64,000 nucleotides of DNA from Promicromonospora soli (GTDB taxonomy: Bacteria > Actinomycetota > Actinomycetes > Actinomycetales > Cellulomonadaceae): assembly GCF_014653785.1 (NCBI RefSeq), contig NZ_BNAS01000006.1:248001-312000 (forward strand), given 5' to 3'. Position numbers and translations under genes: made by a program. Under the pieces are notes generated by a model. It was not told where the DNA came from, did not search any database, and saw only the letters and a program-made list of their open reading frames with translations. Below, in pieces: positions 8,672-16,464 of the stretch. The first letter of the stretch is position 1. Every line of letters begins with the position of its first letter.

Positions 8672-9342
8672 CCGTTGTTCCTGAGTCTGTTGTTACTGAG
8701 ACCGACGAGGACCGGCGCACCATCGCCGTCGTCCACGCAGGGCTGGGGCAGCCCTCGTCCACGCGACTGCTGGCGGACCGCCTTGCCGACGCCACGGCGC
8801 GCGAGCTCGAGGCCCTCGGCCACGAGGTGACCGTCGAGGTCGTCGAGCTGCGCGACCACGGCCACGCGATCGTGGACGCCATGCTCACCGGGTTCCCCAC
8901 GGGCGACCTCGCCCGCGCCATCGAGACGATCACCCAGGCCGACGGCGTCATCGCCGTCACCCCGCTGTTCACCACCACCTACTCGGGGCTGTTCAAGTCG
9001 TTCGTCGACATCCTCGACAAGGAAGCGCTCACGGGCATGCCCGTGCTGCTCGGCGCCACCGGCGGCACACCGCGACACTCGCTCGCGCTCGAGTACTCCC
9101 TCCGGCCCCTGTTCACCTACCTGCGAGCCGACGTCGTCACGACGTCGGTCTTCGCGGCCACGGACGACTGGGCCCAGGCCGGCGGCGAGGAGCACGACGA
9201 CGGCGGCAGCTCCCTGCCGCAGCGCATCGAGCGGGCGGGCCGGTCCCTGGCCGGCGTCGTGTCCGCGCGGGGCGAGCACGCCAAACCGGCCGACCCGTTC
9301 TCGAGCACCCCGAGCTTCCTCGACCTGCTCGGCGGGGACTGA
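8668..9342 (+). CDS. NAD(P)H-dependent FMN reductase, CE1759-type
   Basis: A 224-residue flavodoxin-like protein. It begins with a short variable tail, then IAVVHAGLGQPSSTR, where the FMN phosphate should bind. ITQADGVIAVTPLFTTTYSG and MPVLLGATGGTPRHSL fit the NADPH-dependent FMN reductase family. GTG 8668 overlaps the stop of the monooxygenase (GTGA), so translation is coupled and the two proteins should be made in similar amounts. Likely role: regenerating FMNH2 for the partner. The C-terminus FSSTPSFLDLLGGD suits the CE1759 subgroup. Confidence 0.88.
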   Translation: MTVVPESVVTETDEDRRTIAVVHAGLGQPSSTRLLADRLADATARELEALGHEVTVEVVELRDHGHAIVDAMLTGFPTGDLARAIETITQADGVIAVTPLFTTTYSGLFKSFVDILDKEALTGMPVLLGATGGTPRHSLALEYSLRPLFTYLRADVVTTSVFAATDDWAQAGGEEHDDGGSSLPQRIERAGRSLAGVVSARGEHAKPADPFSSTPSFLDLLGGD

Positions 9343-9346
9343 GACG

Positions 9347-9378
9347 CGGCGCGGGCAGGTCATTCCTGCTCCGCGCCG
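9347..9378 (+). terminator. Hairpin after the FMN reductase gene
   Basis: CGGCGCGG+GCAGG (9347-9359) pairs with CCTGC+CCGCGCCG (9365-9378) with a one-base bulge and a TCATT loop. There is no T-tract. Confidence 0.55.
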
Positions 9379-9544
9379 CCCGCGCGGACCCGCGCTCAAG
9401 GGCTCTGGCCTGCGCGTCTTGCGCTTTCGTGACTGTCTTTGTGATCTGACCATGCCCGGGGCTTGCACGCCCAGGGCATGGCGGGGAACATATGGGACAG
9501 CGGTCGCCTCAGGTCGTGGCCGGGACGACGGTGAGGGAGCGGTC

Positions 9545-10585
9545 ATGGCGGACAGCACGGCGGGCGAGGTCTCGGACGACGCGAGCGCCGACGACCTGAG
9601 CTCGGACAGCCTGATTGCGGACAGCCCCTTCGCGGACAGCCCCTTCGCGGACGGCTCCGGTGCGGGCAGCCCTGGTGCGATCGAGTCGAGTGCCGCCGGC
9701 TCGAACCCGACCCGATCGAACGCAGGCGACCTGAGCGGCGACACCGGGCGAGTCGCCCGGATCGTCGCGGCGCTGCGGAAGGCCCACGCCGAGCAGGCCG
9801 CGACTGCGGCTGCTGGTCCTGGTGCTGGTTCTGTTGTCGAATCCACCGCCGGTTCCGTCGCAGGCTCCGGTGTTCCGTCTCCCGCCTCCGACATGACGGC
9901 GCAGATGGCTGATACCGGGACCGCTGAACCAGTGCCGGCAGCCGCGGATGCCGGCACCGGTTCCCCTGCCGGTCCCGGTACCGAGACCAGCGCGCTGGAC
10001 GCTCCCGCTCCCCGCCGCGAGAGCACCGGGGTGCGGCCGCCCGCGCCGAGCACGCCGACCCTGCGCTGGAACCCCGGTGCCCGCTACCGCGCATCGAAGC
10101 TCGCGAACGGCCCGGCCCCGCACGCACCTTCTCACGCTCCTTCTGGAGCGGGCGGCGCTTCCGCGGCTTCCGCGGCCCACCCGGCCCCGGCGCCCTCCGT
10201 CCCCGCTCCGCCTGTCCCCGCTCCGCCCGTGGCCGGAGCGCCCGTTGCACCGGCGGCACCTTGCCCTCCGGTACCCCTTCCTCCTGTCCCGGCTCCGCCT
10301 GTTCCAGCTCCGCCCGTACCCGCCGCCGCCTCTCCCGCGCCCACACCGCCGCCGTACGTGCACGCGCCCGTCCCCCCGCCACCTGGCCTCGCCGGCCGCC
10401 TGTACCGCGGACCCGCCCGCCGGACCGCCGTCTTCGAGCGGGAGATCTGGTACCCCGTGGCGCGATCCTCACGCGTACCCCGGGACGTCGGCGAGGCGCT
10501 CGTCGCCGCCGTCGAGCGTTACCGCAAGGGTTCGATCTCGACGTCGGGCCTCGTGCGCGCGATCGGCAAGGCGCACGCCGCCTGA
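9545..10585 (+). CDS. Ala/Pro/Ser-rich protein of unknown function with a conserved-looking C-terminus
   Basis: I do not recognise this 346-residue protein. Residues 1-130 are acidic and Ser/Ala/Gly-rich with a tandem DSPFADSPFAD repeat. The middle is an Ala/Pro linker with many PAPPVPAPP units. Only the last 65 residues look folded: REIWYPVARSSRVPRDVGEA followed by a Lys/Arg-rich helix ending IGKAHAA. There is no signal peptide or membrane helix. The layout suggests a long flexible tether with a small C-terminal binding domain. ATG 9545 was chosen because the upstream in-frame sequence has no good start signal. A strong hairpin follows. Confidence 0.6.
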   Translation: MADSTAGEVSDDASADDLSSDSLIADSPFADSPFADGSGAGSPGAIESSAAGSNPTRSNAGDLSGDTGRVARIVAALRKAHAEQAATAAAGPGAGSVVESTAGSVAGSGVPSPASDMTAQMADTGTAEPVPAAADAGTGSPAGPGTETSALDAPAPRRESTGVRPPAPSTPTLRWNPGARYRASKLANGPAPHAPSHAPSGAGGASAASAAHPAPAPSVPAPPVPAPPVAGAPVAPAAPCPPVPLPPVPAPPVPAPPVPAAASPAPTPPPYVHAPVPPPPGLAGRLYRGPARRTAVFEREIWYPVARSSRVPRDVGEALVAAVERYRKGSISTSGLVRAIGKAHAA

Positions 10586-10610
10586 CGGACCACCCGTCCG
10601 GCTGGTCCGA

Positions 10611-10656
10611 CCGGGCCCTGACTCGGCTTACCTGGTGCGCCGAGTCAGGGGCCCGG
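10611..10656 (+). terminator. Strong hairpin terminator after the Ala/Pro-rich gene
   Basis: CCGGGCCCTGACTCGGC (10611-10627) pairs with GCCGAGTCAGGGGCCCGG (10639-10656) with one bulge, followed by TCCTGCTGTCCCT. The rest of the 320-nt gap (10586-10905) has only a small CGAACCC/GGGTTCG hairpin. Confidence 0.75.
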
Positions 10657-10905
10657 TCCTGCTGTCCCTCGTGACCTCAGTTCCCGCCTGCCGTTCGTCG
10701 GCTACCCCTCGGGTTTTCACATCGCGCCAAACTAGCCGCCCGAACCCGTCGGGTTCGCCCAGTCAAGCCCTTGTCCCGGGTTCTCGCAGCGGAGGACCAT
10801 TCGTTGCACTGCAAGCCGACGCACCCGGGGATGCGTCCCGTCGCTCCTTCGATGAGAGGCGGCGGACGGGCATCTGACGACCAGGACGAGGGGGCGCGAG
10901 AGCCG

Positions 10906-11658
10906 ATGCACAAGCACGTGTGGGCATTGCTCGGCGCGCTTGCCGTGTTCGTCGTCGCAGGGCTGCTCAGCAGCTGCATGACGGACGCCAGCACCGCCAA
11001 CTTCACGGCGCCGGAGGAGTACGCGACGGTCGAGCAGCTCGTCGCCGACGCCGACGTCGTCGCCCTGGTGCGGGCCGGTGGCTCGCGGGTCGACATCGTC
11101 GATGACGTGCCGTACACCCGCACCGAGCTCCAGCTGCGCAAGGTGCTGCTGGGCGCGGTGGGGAAGCACGCGGAGCTGGCGGTCACCCAGGTCGGGTCCG
11201 GCTCGTCGCCACCCGGGGCAGGCCTGCCGTCCGTCCTGCGGGACGGCCACGAGTACGTGGTCGCGCTGAACCGCACCGCGGCGGGGGAGTTCGAGGTGGT
11301 GGGCCCCGGCGTCTGGCGGGCCGACACCATGGGCGCGAGCCTCACGCTGCACACGGCCAAGCCGACCTCCGTCCCGGCGGCCATCCCGCACGTGACCACG
11401 CCCTGGGAGCTCGAGGTGGAGCTCGGCAAGGTACGGGAATCCCTGGGAACGAGCGTCGTCGGCCGGCCGAGCCAGGAGCAGGCCGAGTCGCCAGGCGCGT
11501 CGCAAGGCCAGGAGCAGAGCCGGTCACACGGCCAGGAACGGGGCCAGCCACGGGGCCAGGAACACGGCCAGGAACACGGCCGCCAGCAGGGCGAGTCACG
11601 AGGACCGCCTGGGCCAGACTGGGCGCATGACCCGAAGCCTCGTCCTCACCGCCGATGA
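10906..11658 (+). CDS. Putative lipoprotein with Gln/His/Gly repeat tail
   Basis: A 250-residue predicted lipoprotein of unknown function. The N-terminus has MHKHVW, a hydrophobic stretch (about 7-21) and lipobox LSSC with the lipidated cysteine at residue 24. Residues 30-170 look globular and mostly beta, with two sets of value/charge alternation typical of a small exported domain. The tail from about 190 is low-complexity (GQEQ, GQER, GQEH units) encoded by a 12-bp tandem repeat. The last 32 nt overlap the ChbG-like gene on the same strand, so the repeat may have grown into it. ATG 10906 gives the only sensible signal peptide. Confidence 0.65.
   Translation: MHKHVWALLGALAVFVVAGLLSSCMTDASTANFTAPEEYATVEQLVADADVVALVRAGGSRVDIVDDVPYTRTELQLRKVLLGAVGKHAELAVTQVGSGSSPPGAGLPSVLRDGHEYVVALNRTAAGEFEVVGPGVWRADTMGASLTLHTAKPTSVPAAIPHVTTPWELEVELGKVRESLGTSVVGRPSQEQAESPGASQGQEQSRSHGQERGQPRGQEHGQEHGRQQGESRGPPGPDWAHDPKPRPHRR
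11554..11577 (+). repeat. 12-bp tandem repeat in lipoprotein tail
   Basis: GGCCAGGAACAC occurs twice in tandem, flanked by degenerate GGCCAG copies from about 11530 to 11585. It encodes repeating GQEH residues. Confidence 0.7.
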
Positions 11659-12451
11659 CGCAGGGACCGACCCCGACGCCGACCGCGAGATCGCCGCACT
11701 CCTGGCCGGGTCGCCGCTGACGGCGGTCGGCGTGGTCACCGCTGATCCGGAAGCCGGCCGGGCGAGCTGGCCGGCGAACGGGTGGGAGAACCCTGGCGCC
11801 GCGCGAGCCGTCCGGCTCATCGCCGCCTCCGCTCCGGCCGTCGCCCCCGGCGTGCACGTTGTGCTCCCAGCGCCTGGGCCGGACGGCGGTCTCGACGACG
11901 TCGTCGACCGGATCACGGCTCAGCTCGACGCCCTGACCCGCGCCACGACTGCCGCCGGCGCGCCCGCGCCGGACCGCCTGGACTCCCACCAGGGCACGCT
12001 GTACGGGCTGCTGGGCCGCTCCTACCTCGCCGAGGCGATCGGTCTGTGCGCCGCGCGCGGCCTGGCGTTCCGCCTGCCGCGCAGCCTGGACCTGTACGGC
12101 GACGACGACCCGGTGCTTGCCCTGCCCGACGTCCGATCGCGGCACGCGAGCGCCGTCGCTGCCGCCGACGACGCCGGGGTGCGCATGCCGCAGGTCATCG
12201 CCACCCACCGTGGCAGCGACGCCGAGGCCCTGGACTACACGACGCTGCGTGACCACTACCTGCGCCTGCTGGAGCGGCTGCCCGAGGGGACGAGCGAGAT
12301 CTTCCTGCATCCCGCACCGGATACGGCGCGCCTGCGGGAGCTGTCGTCGGGGTGGTGGCGCAAGCGGACGTGGGAGCTGCGCCTGCTGGGCGATCCGGTC
12401 TTCACCCGCGAGATCGAGCGGCAGGGCATCGACCTGGTCAGCCGGTGGTGA
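11627..12451 (+). CDS. ChbG/YdjC-family carbohydrate deacetylase
   Basis: A 274-residue predicted metal-dependent deacetylase of N-acetylated sugars such as chitooligosaccharides. Family signatures are TADDAG (about 8-13), GVHVVLPAP (normally GxHxxL, a metal histidine) and LDSHQGTLYG (second histidine). Thus the Asp-His-His site seems intact, although ADDAG replaces the usual ADDFG. It overlaps the lipoprotein tail by 32 nt, and a GPH-type sugar transporter starts 15 nt downstream. I infer uptake and deacetylation of an amino-sugar oligomer. CAGACT 6 nt before the ATG could be a weak leaderless promoter. Confidence 0.8.
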   Translation: MTRSLVLTADDAGTDPDADREIAALLAGSPLTAVGVVTADPEAGRASWPANGWENPGAARAVRLIAASAPAVAPGVHVVLPAPGPDGGLDDVVDRITAQLDALTRATTAAGAPAPDRLDSHQGTLYGLLGRSYLAEAIGLCAARGLAFRLPRSLDLYGDDDPVLALPDVRSRHASAVAAADDAGVRMPQVIATHRGSDAEALDYTTLRDHYLRLLERLPEGTSEIFLHPAPDTARLRELSSGWWRKRTWELRLLGDPVFTREIERQGIDLVSRW

Positions 12452-12452
12452 G

Positions 12453-12468
12453 TAGGCTCGCCAGCGTG
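12453..12468 (+). promoter_or_regulatory. Leaderless -10 box of GPH transporter gene
   Basis: TAGGCT (12453-12458) lies 7 nt before GTG 12466, right after the ChbG stop codon. It fixes the start at 12466. Confidence 0.6.
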
Positions 12469-13878
12469 GAGCCCGAGGACGCCGTGGACGTGCCGAAGGC
12501 AGGACCAGGTCCGTCGCCAACCAGGACGTCGCCGCTGCGCTACGGCGCGGGCATGTTCGGCACCTCGCTGCCGATCAACCTCGTCAAGGGCTCGATGCTC
12601 TACGTCTACGTGGAGCTGCTTGGCCTGGACGCCGCCATCTACGCGACCGTCTACGCGGTATACGGGGTGCTGGATGCGCTGGACAACCCCGTCTTCGGGC
12701 ATCTGTCGGACCGGACGCGGTCCCGGTGGGGGCGGCGCCGGCCGTATCTCGTGACGGGTGCGCTGGTGCTGGCCGTTACGACGATCGCCCTGTTCTCCGT
12801 GCCGGGACCGGTGGCCGACTCCGCGGTGGGCCTCGCGGTGTGGTTCGCCGTCTTCGCGATCACCACCGAGATGGCCGACTCTCTGATCAACGCCAGCTAC
12901 GGCGCGCTGCTGCCCGAGCTGTTCTCCCACGAGAAGCGCCGGGCGACGGCGAACGCGGTGCGGCAGGGCGCGCAGCTGATCGCCCTGGTGATCGCGCTGG
13001 CGATGACGCCCGTCCTGGCGCGGAACGTCCTTGGCACCGAGGGCTCCGCCGTCGGCTACGGGCGACTCGCGATCATCTTCGGCGTGGTCTCTGCGGCCGT
13101 GATCCTGTGGACGGCGTTCGGCGTGCGGGAGGATCCGGCGCTGAACGCCGAGGCCAAGCCGCTGTTCTTCCGGTCGGTCAGACAGATCCTCTCGACGTCG
13201 CAGTTCTGGACGGTCGGGCTCGTCAACGCCTGCTACGGCGCCGCGATGGCGCTGGTCCTGGGCGGGCTGCAGCTCTACGTTCACCACACGCTGGGCGGCT
13301 CGGCGCTGGACGCGAGCATCCTGCAGCTCGTCGTGATCGCCGTGTCGATCGGGATGCTGAGCGTGTGGGCCGCCGTCGTGCGGCGCAAGGGGGCCGCGTG
13401 GACGTGGCGGCTCGCACTGCCGGTCGCCGCGGTCGGGTTCGTGCCGATGTACTTCGCGACGGACCTGATCACCGGGATCCTCGCGGGCCTGACGGTGGCG
13501 GTCGGGTACTCCGGCGTGCTCGCCACGAACGACCTGGTCATCGCCCGCGTGCTCGACGCCGACGCCGCCCGCCACGGCACCCACCGCAGCGGGCTGTTCC
13601 TGGCGGCGTTCGGTGTGCTGGGCCGCCTCAACGGCCTGGTGACGGCGGCGGCGCTGGCTTCGCTCACGGTGTGGTTCGGCTACCGGTCCGGCGCCGACCC
13701 CGGGCCCGACCCCGGGCAGGCGTTCCGCGTCTACCTGTCGCTGTACCCGTTCGCGCTGCTCGTCATCGGCACGACGGTCTCGCGGTTCATCCGCCTGCCC
13801 GTCGCACCGCAGGAGATGACCGGCGGGGAGCCCGGCGGCGGAACACAGGCCGAGCCGGTCCCAGGCCCCGTCAGCTGA
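12466..13878 (+). CDS. MFS transporter, glycoside-pentoside-hexuronide:cation symporter type
   Basis: A 470-residue membrane protein with about 12 helices. SDRTRSRWGRRRPYLVTGAL in the loop between helices 2 and 3 is the hallmark of the GPH sugar:cation symporter family (melibiose and xyloside carriers). NASYGALLPELF and the later VGYSGVLATNDLV stretch also fit. It probably imports a glycoside or oligosaccharide by proton or sodium symport. The ChbG-like deacetylase upstream suggests an N-acetylated sugar. Its last 8 nt overlap the convergent VOC gene. Confidence 0.85.
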   Translation: MEPEDAVDVPKAGPGPSPTRTSPLRYGAGMFGTSLPINLVKGSMLYVYVELLGLDAAIYATVYAVYGVLDALDNPVFGHLSDRTRSRWGRRRPYLVTGALVLAVTTIALFSVPGPVADSAVGLAVWFAVFAITTEMADSLINASYGALLPELFSHEKRRATANAVRQGAQLIALVIALAMTPVLARNVLGTEGSAVGYGRLAIIFGVVSAAVILWTAFGVREDPALNAEAKPLFFRSVRQILSTSQFWTVGLVNACYGAAMALVLGGLQLYVHHTLGGSALDASILQLVVIAVSIGMLSVWAAVVRRKGAAWTWRLALPVAAVGFVPMYFATDLITGILAGLTVAVGYSGVLATNDLVIARVLDADAARHGTHRSGLFLAAFGVLGRLNGLVTAAALASLTVWFGYRSGADPGPDPGQAFRVYLSLYPFALLVIGTTVSRFIRLPVAPQEMTGGEPGGGTQAEPVPGPVS

Positions 13879-14290
13879 TCTGCCCAAGCTGCTCCAGGTA
13901 GTGCGGGTTGTACATGACCCCGAGCACGTTCCCGAAGGGGTCCACGACAGCAGCCGTGACGAACCCCTCCTCGCCCCGCGGCGTGATGGGCTGGTACTCG
14001 GTCGCGCCCAGCTCCAGCAGGCGAGCGACCATGCCCTCCAGGTCGTCGACGTGCCAGTACATGACCGCGCCGCCGGGCTCCGTGGACGCACCCGGCGGCG
14101 CGAATGCCCGGCTGACCAGGCCGAGCTCGGCCTCGGTGTCCCCGATCCGGAACTCGGCGTAGGCGAGCGCGCCGTCCGGGCCGGGCCGCTTGAAGTACGG
14201 TTCGACACCGACCAGCTCCGTGTACCAGGCGGCGGCCGCGCTGACGTCGTCGGCCCAATAGCTGATGGTGGCAAATCCTCGAAGGTTCAT
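13871..14290 (-). CDS. VOC-family (glyoxalase/bleomycin-resistance fold) protein
   Basis: A 139-residue protein with paired beta-alpha-beta-beta-beta modules. It begins MNLRGFATISYWADDVSAAA, with GAVMYWHVDDLEGMVARLL and VVDPFGNVLGVMYNP marking the second module. The fold binds a metal or drug-like ligand; glyoxalase, dioxygenase and drug-binding functions all occur. His/Glu ligands are not clearly spaced, so a reaction cannot be named. It is convergent with the transporter. The start at 14290 has no good ribosome site. Confidence 0.75.
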   Translation of the reverse strand: MNLRGFATISYWADDVSAAAAWYTELVGVEPYFKRPGPDGALAYAEFRIGDTEAELGLVSRAFAPPGASTEPGGAVMYWHVDDLEGMVARLLELGATEYQPITPRGEEGFVTAAVVDPFGNVLGVMYNPHYLEQLGQIS

Positions 14291-14374
14291 GTGGCCATCA
14301 CAGCACCAGACACTGACAGTGGACGTCGGCCCGGCCACCGAAGGGGAAGCCGGGCCCCGCACAACAGCGGCCCG

Positions 14375-15343
14375 TCAGCTCTTCGAAGGCTCCGGTGTCG
14401 GCGCCACGGCCTCCAGCGCCTTCAGTGCCTCCCGTAGCCCCGCAGCCGTACCCTCGGCCTGGGCCTGGCCGGCGATCGCGGCGATCCGCGCCTGCTCGGC
14501 ATCCGCCGTCTGCTTGCGCGCCGACCCCAGCGCGTCGCGCGAGGCGGAGAGCTCACCCTCGAGCCGCGCCACCGACGCCTCAGCGGCGGCGCGCGCGGCG
14601 TCCGCTGTGGCACGGTCACGGTGCGCCTGGGCGACGTCGCCCCGTGCGGCCTCGAGCGCGCTGCGCACGTCCGCCAGGGACTCCCGCAGCCCGACGGCGG
14701 CGCCCTCCGCCTGCGCGCGGGCCGCCTCGGCGTCGGACCGGGCGCGCTCCGCGGCCGCGGCGGTGGCCCGCTCCTGGACGAGCTCGTCGCGCACGCCGTC
14801 GAGCGCCTGCCGCGCGGCGGCGACCTCGCCCTCCATGCGAGCCTTCTCCGTCGCGGCGTCGGCGCGGGCCTTCTCCGCCGTGCTGCGCTCCTCCTCCGCG
14901 GAGCGTGCGTGCTCCCGTGCGCTCTCCAGCGCCGCCCTGAGCTGCGCGAGCTCTGCATCCGCCTCGTCCACACGTGCGGCGAGGGCGTCCGCCTCGCCGA
15001 CGACGGCGGTCAGCGCCTCGTCCGACGCCGCAGCGGCCGCCTCGTGCTCCGCGCGCGCCACCTCGACCGCCGCGCCCCACAGAGCCTCCAGGCCCCGCTC
15101 CGCCAGGGCACTCACCGCGGTGGGCAGCTCCGGGAGGGCTCGCCGCGCCTCGTTCTCCGCCGCCTTCGTGTCGCGCCACTCCCGCAGATACTTCGTCGCC
15201 GTGGCGTTGGAGCAGCCGGCACGCTCGCGCACGTTCGTCACCGTGACCGGCGCACCCTCGGCCGTCAGCGCCTCCGCTGCCTGGAAGACCCGTTCCTTGT
15301 CTCGCACGTTGTTCCCCGCTCGCTTCGTCGCGTCCTTCTCCAC
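14375..15343 (-). CDS. KfrA-like DNA-binding coiled-coil protein
   Basis: A 322-residue protein. Residues about 15-60 form a KfrA_N-type helix-turn-helix (VTVTNVRERAGCSNATATKY). The rest is an uninterrupted Ala/Glu/Arg coiled coil of about 240 residues. KfrA proteins of broad-host-range plasmids bind palindromes in their own promoter and polymerise to help plasmid stability. This copy is chromosomal in context. GTG 15343 was chosen because the repeats at 15352-15434 would then lie immediately upstream, where autoregulatory operators belong. The downstream GTG at about 15304 remains possible. The role may be nucleoid organisation or plasmid-derived. Confidence 0.75.
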   Translation of the reverse strand: MEKDATKRAGNNVRDKERVFQAAEALTAEGAPVTVTNVRERAGCSNATATKYLREWRDTKAAENEARRALPELPTAVSALAERGLEALWGAAVEVARAEHEAAAAASDEALTAVVGEADALAARVDEADAELAQLRAALESAREHARSAEEERSTAEKARADAATEKARMEGEVAAARQALDGVRDELVQERATAAAAERARSDAEAARAQAEGAAVGLRESLADVRSALEAARGDVAQAHRDRATADAARAAAEASVARLEGELSASRDALGSARKQTADAEQARIAAIAGQAQAEGTAAGLREALKALEAVAPTPEPSKS

Positions 15344-15351
15344 CCACCCGT

Positions 15352-15369
15352 AGTAGTACGAGTAGTACG
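15352..15369. repeat. Two tandem AGTAGTACG copies, candidate KfrA operator
   Basis: AGTAGTACG occurs at 15352-15360 and 15361-15369, directly next to the proposed KfrA start. On the minus strand TAGGAT just upstream may be the -10 box. Confidence 0.6.
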
Positions 15370-15399
15370 GGAATCCTACTCCTACTCCGGGCCTCACAA

Positions 15400-15434
15400 A
15401 GTACGCACCCGCTTTCCTGAAGCGGGTGCGTACT
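15400..15434. repeat. 15-bp perfect inverted repeat upstream of the KfrA-like gene
   Basis: AGTACGCACCCGCTT (15400-15414) and AAGCGGGTGCGTACT (15420-15434) are exact inverse copies around TCCTG. The pair could be an operator or a transcription terminator; no T-tract follows on either strand. Confidence 0.7.
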
Positions 15435-15539
15435 CGCAGCCACAACGGCTAGTTCACAGGGATTCTGGACCCTACGAGCCGCGCGATATCGCTCACCTGG
15501 AGCACATAGTGAGCATCGAAGACGCCGGATGTGCCGGGC

Positions 15540-16262
15540 TCACTTCAGGTGCCGGCCGAAGAACCGGTCCCCGTCCTCCCGCTCGAACCACGGGGTACCG
15601 AGGTGTCCGCCCAGGTTGGCGTGCAGCGTCTTCTCCGTGCTGCCGAAGGCGTCGAACAGGTCCAGGGCCCGCTGCCGGGGGTTGCCCTCGTCGTCCCACT
15701 GCAGCAGGAGCAACAGCGGGACGGTGACCTGCCGGGCCTCCTCGCGCTGGGCGTGGGGCACGTAGCCCCCGGCGAAGAAGCCGGCGACCGAGATGCGCGG
15801 CTCGGCCACCGCCAGCCGGATGCCGAGGGCGGTCCAGCCCGAGTACCCGACCGGCCCGCCGATCTCGGGCAGCTCAACGAGGGCGTCCAGGGTGGTCTGC
15901 CAGTCCGGGACCGCGTTCTCGACCAGCGGGCCGATGAACGACTCGAAGACCTCGTCTACGGGCGCGCCTGCCTGCATCGCCCGACGGAAGTCGGCGCGAG
16001 CGCGCTCCTCGTCGGGGGAGCGCGGCCGGTCGCCGCACCCGCGGGCGTCGATGGAGGCGACCGCGTAGCCGGCCGCCGCGGACAGCCGGGCCCGCGCCAC
16101 CAGCCGGGAGTCGCCCTTGGGCAGACCGTTGTTGTGGGCCGTCAGGATCAGCGGGACCGGCGCGGCGGACTCAGGCGTCCAGAGGGTGCCGGGGATCTCG
16201 CCGAGGGTGAACTCGCGTTCGAGGACGCCGTCGTCGAGGCGATGTTCAGAAGTGAATCGCAT
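15540..16262 (-). CDS. Alpha/beta-hydrolase, dienelactone-hydrolase-like
   Basis: A 240-residue cytoplasmic alpha/beta-hydrolase. LILTAHNNGLPKGD holds the oxyanion region, VGYSGWTALG the probable nucleophile elbow (Ser, with Trp in place of the usual last Gly), and NLGGHLGTPWFERED the catalytic histidine. LLLLLQWDDEGNP carries the likely acid. Esterase or lactonase activity is expected; the substrate is unknown. ATG 16262 follows GAAAGG. A 17-codon leader ORF and a 6-bp hairpin (GAGTGC/GCACTC) lie upstream, which may attenuate expression. Confidence 0.8.
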   Translation of the reverse strand: MRFTSEHRLDDGVLEREFTLGEIPGTLWTPESAAPVPLILTAHNNGLPKGDSRLVARARLSAAAGYAVASIDARGCGDRPRSPDEERARADFRRAMQAGAPVDEVFESFIGPLVENAVPDWQTTLDALVELPEIGGPVGYSGWTALGIRLAVAEPRISVAGFFAGGYVPHAQREEARQVTVPLLLLLQWDDEGNPRQRALDLFDAFGSTEKTLHANLGGHLGTPWFEREDGDRFFGRHLK

Positions 16263-16306
16263 GGTCGTGCCTTTCGAGAGAGTGCGTGAAGGCACTCCCG
16301 GACGAC

Positions 16307-16360
16307 CTATCGCCCGACCATGACCCCGTAGGGGAGCACCCATGTCGATACTGCGTTCAC
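16307..16360 (-). CDS. Candidate 17-codon leader ORF
   Basis: GTG 16360 to TAG 16307 encodes MNAVSTWVLPYGVMVGR. A very strong GAGGAGGT ribosome site lies 7 nt before the GTG. The following 44 nt include the stem GAGTGC-CTTCAC-GCACTC before the hydrolase start. No run of one amino acid points to a classical attenuator. Ribosome position could still affect the hairpin. It is also possible that this is chance. Confidence 0.4.
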   Translation of the reverse strand: MNAVSTWVLPYGVMVGR

Positions 16361-16464
16361 GGGTACCACCTCCTCGTTCTCTTGCACGGCCACCGGAAGA
16401 CTAACAGCGGACGCCGGTGGTCTGTGCAGGGAATTTCGCCGGTTCCGGCGCGCAGGCGCGGTAC

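Noticed and set aside
15400-15434. Intrinsic terminator of the KfrA-like or hydrolase gene
   Set aside because: It lies upstream, not downstream, of the KfrA-like gene and has no T-tract; an operator is more likely, though not proven.
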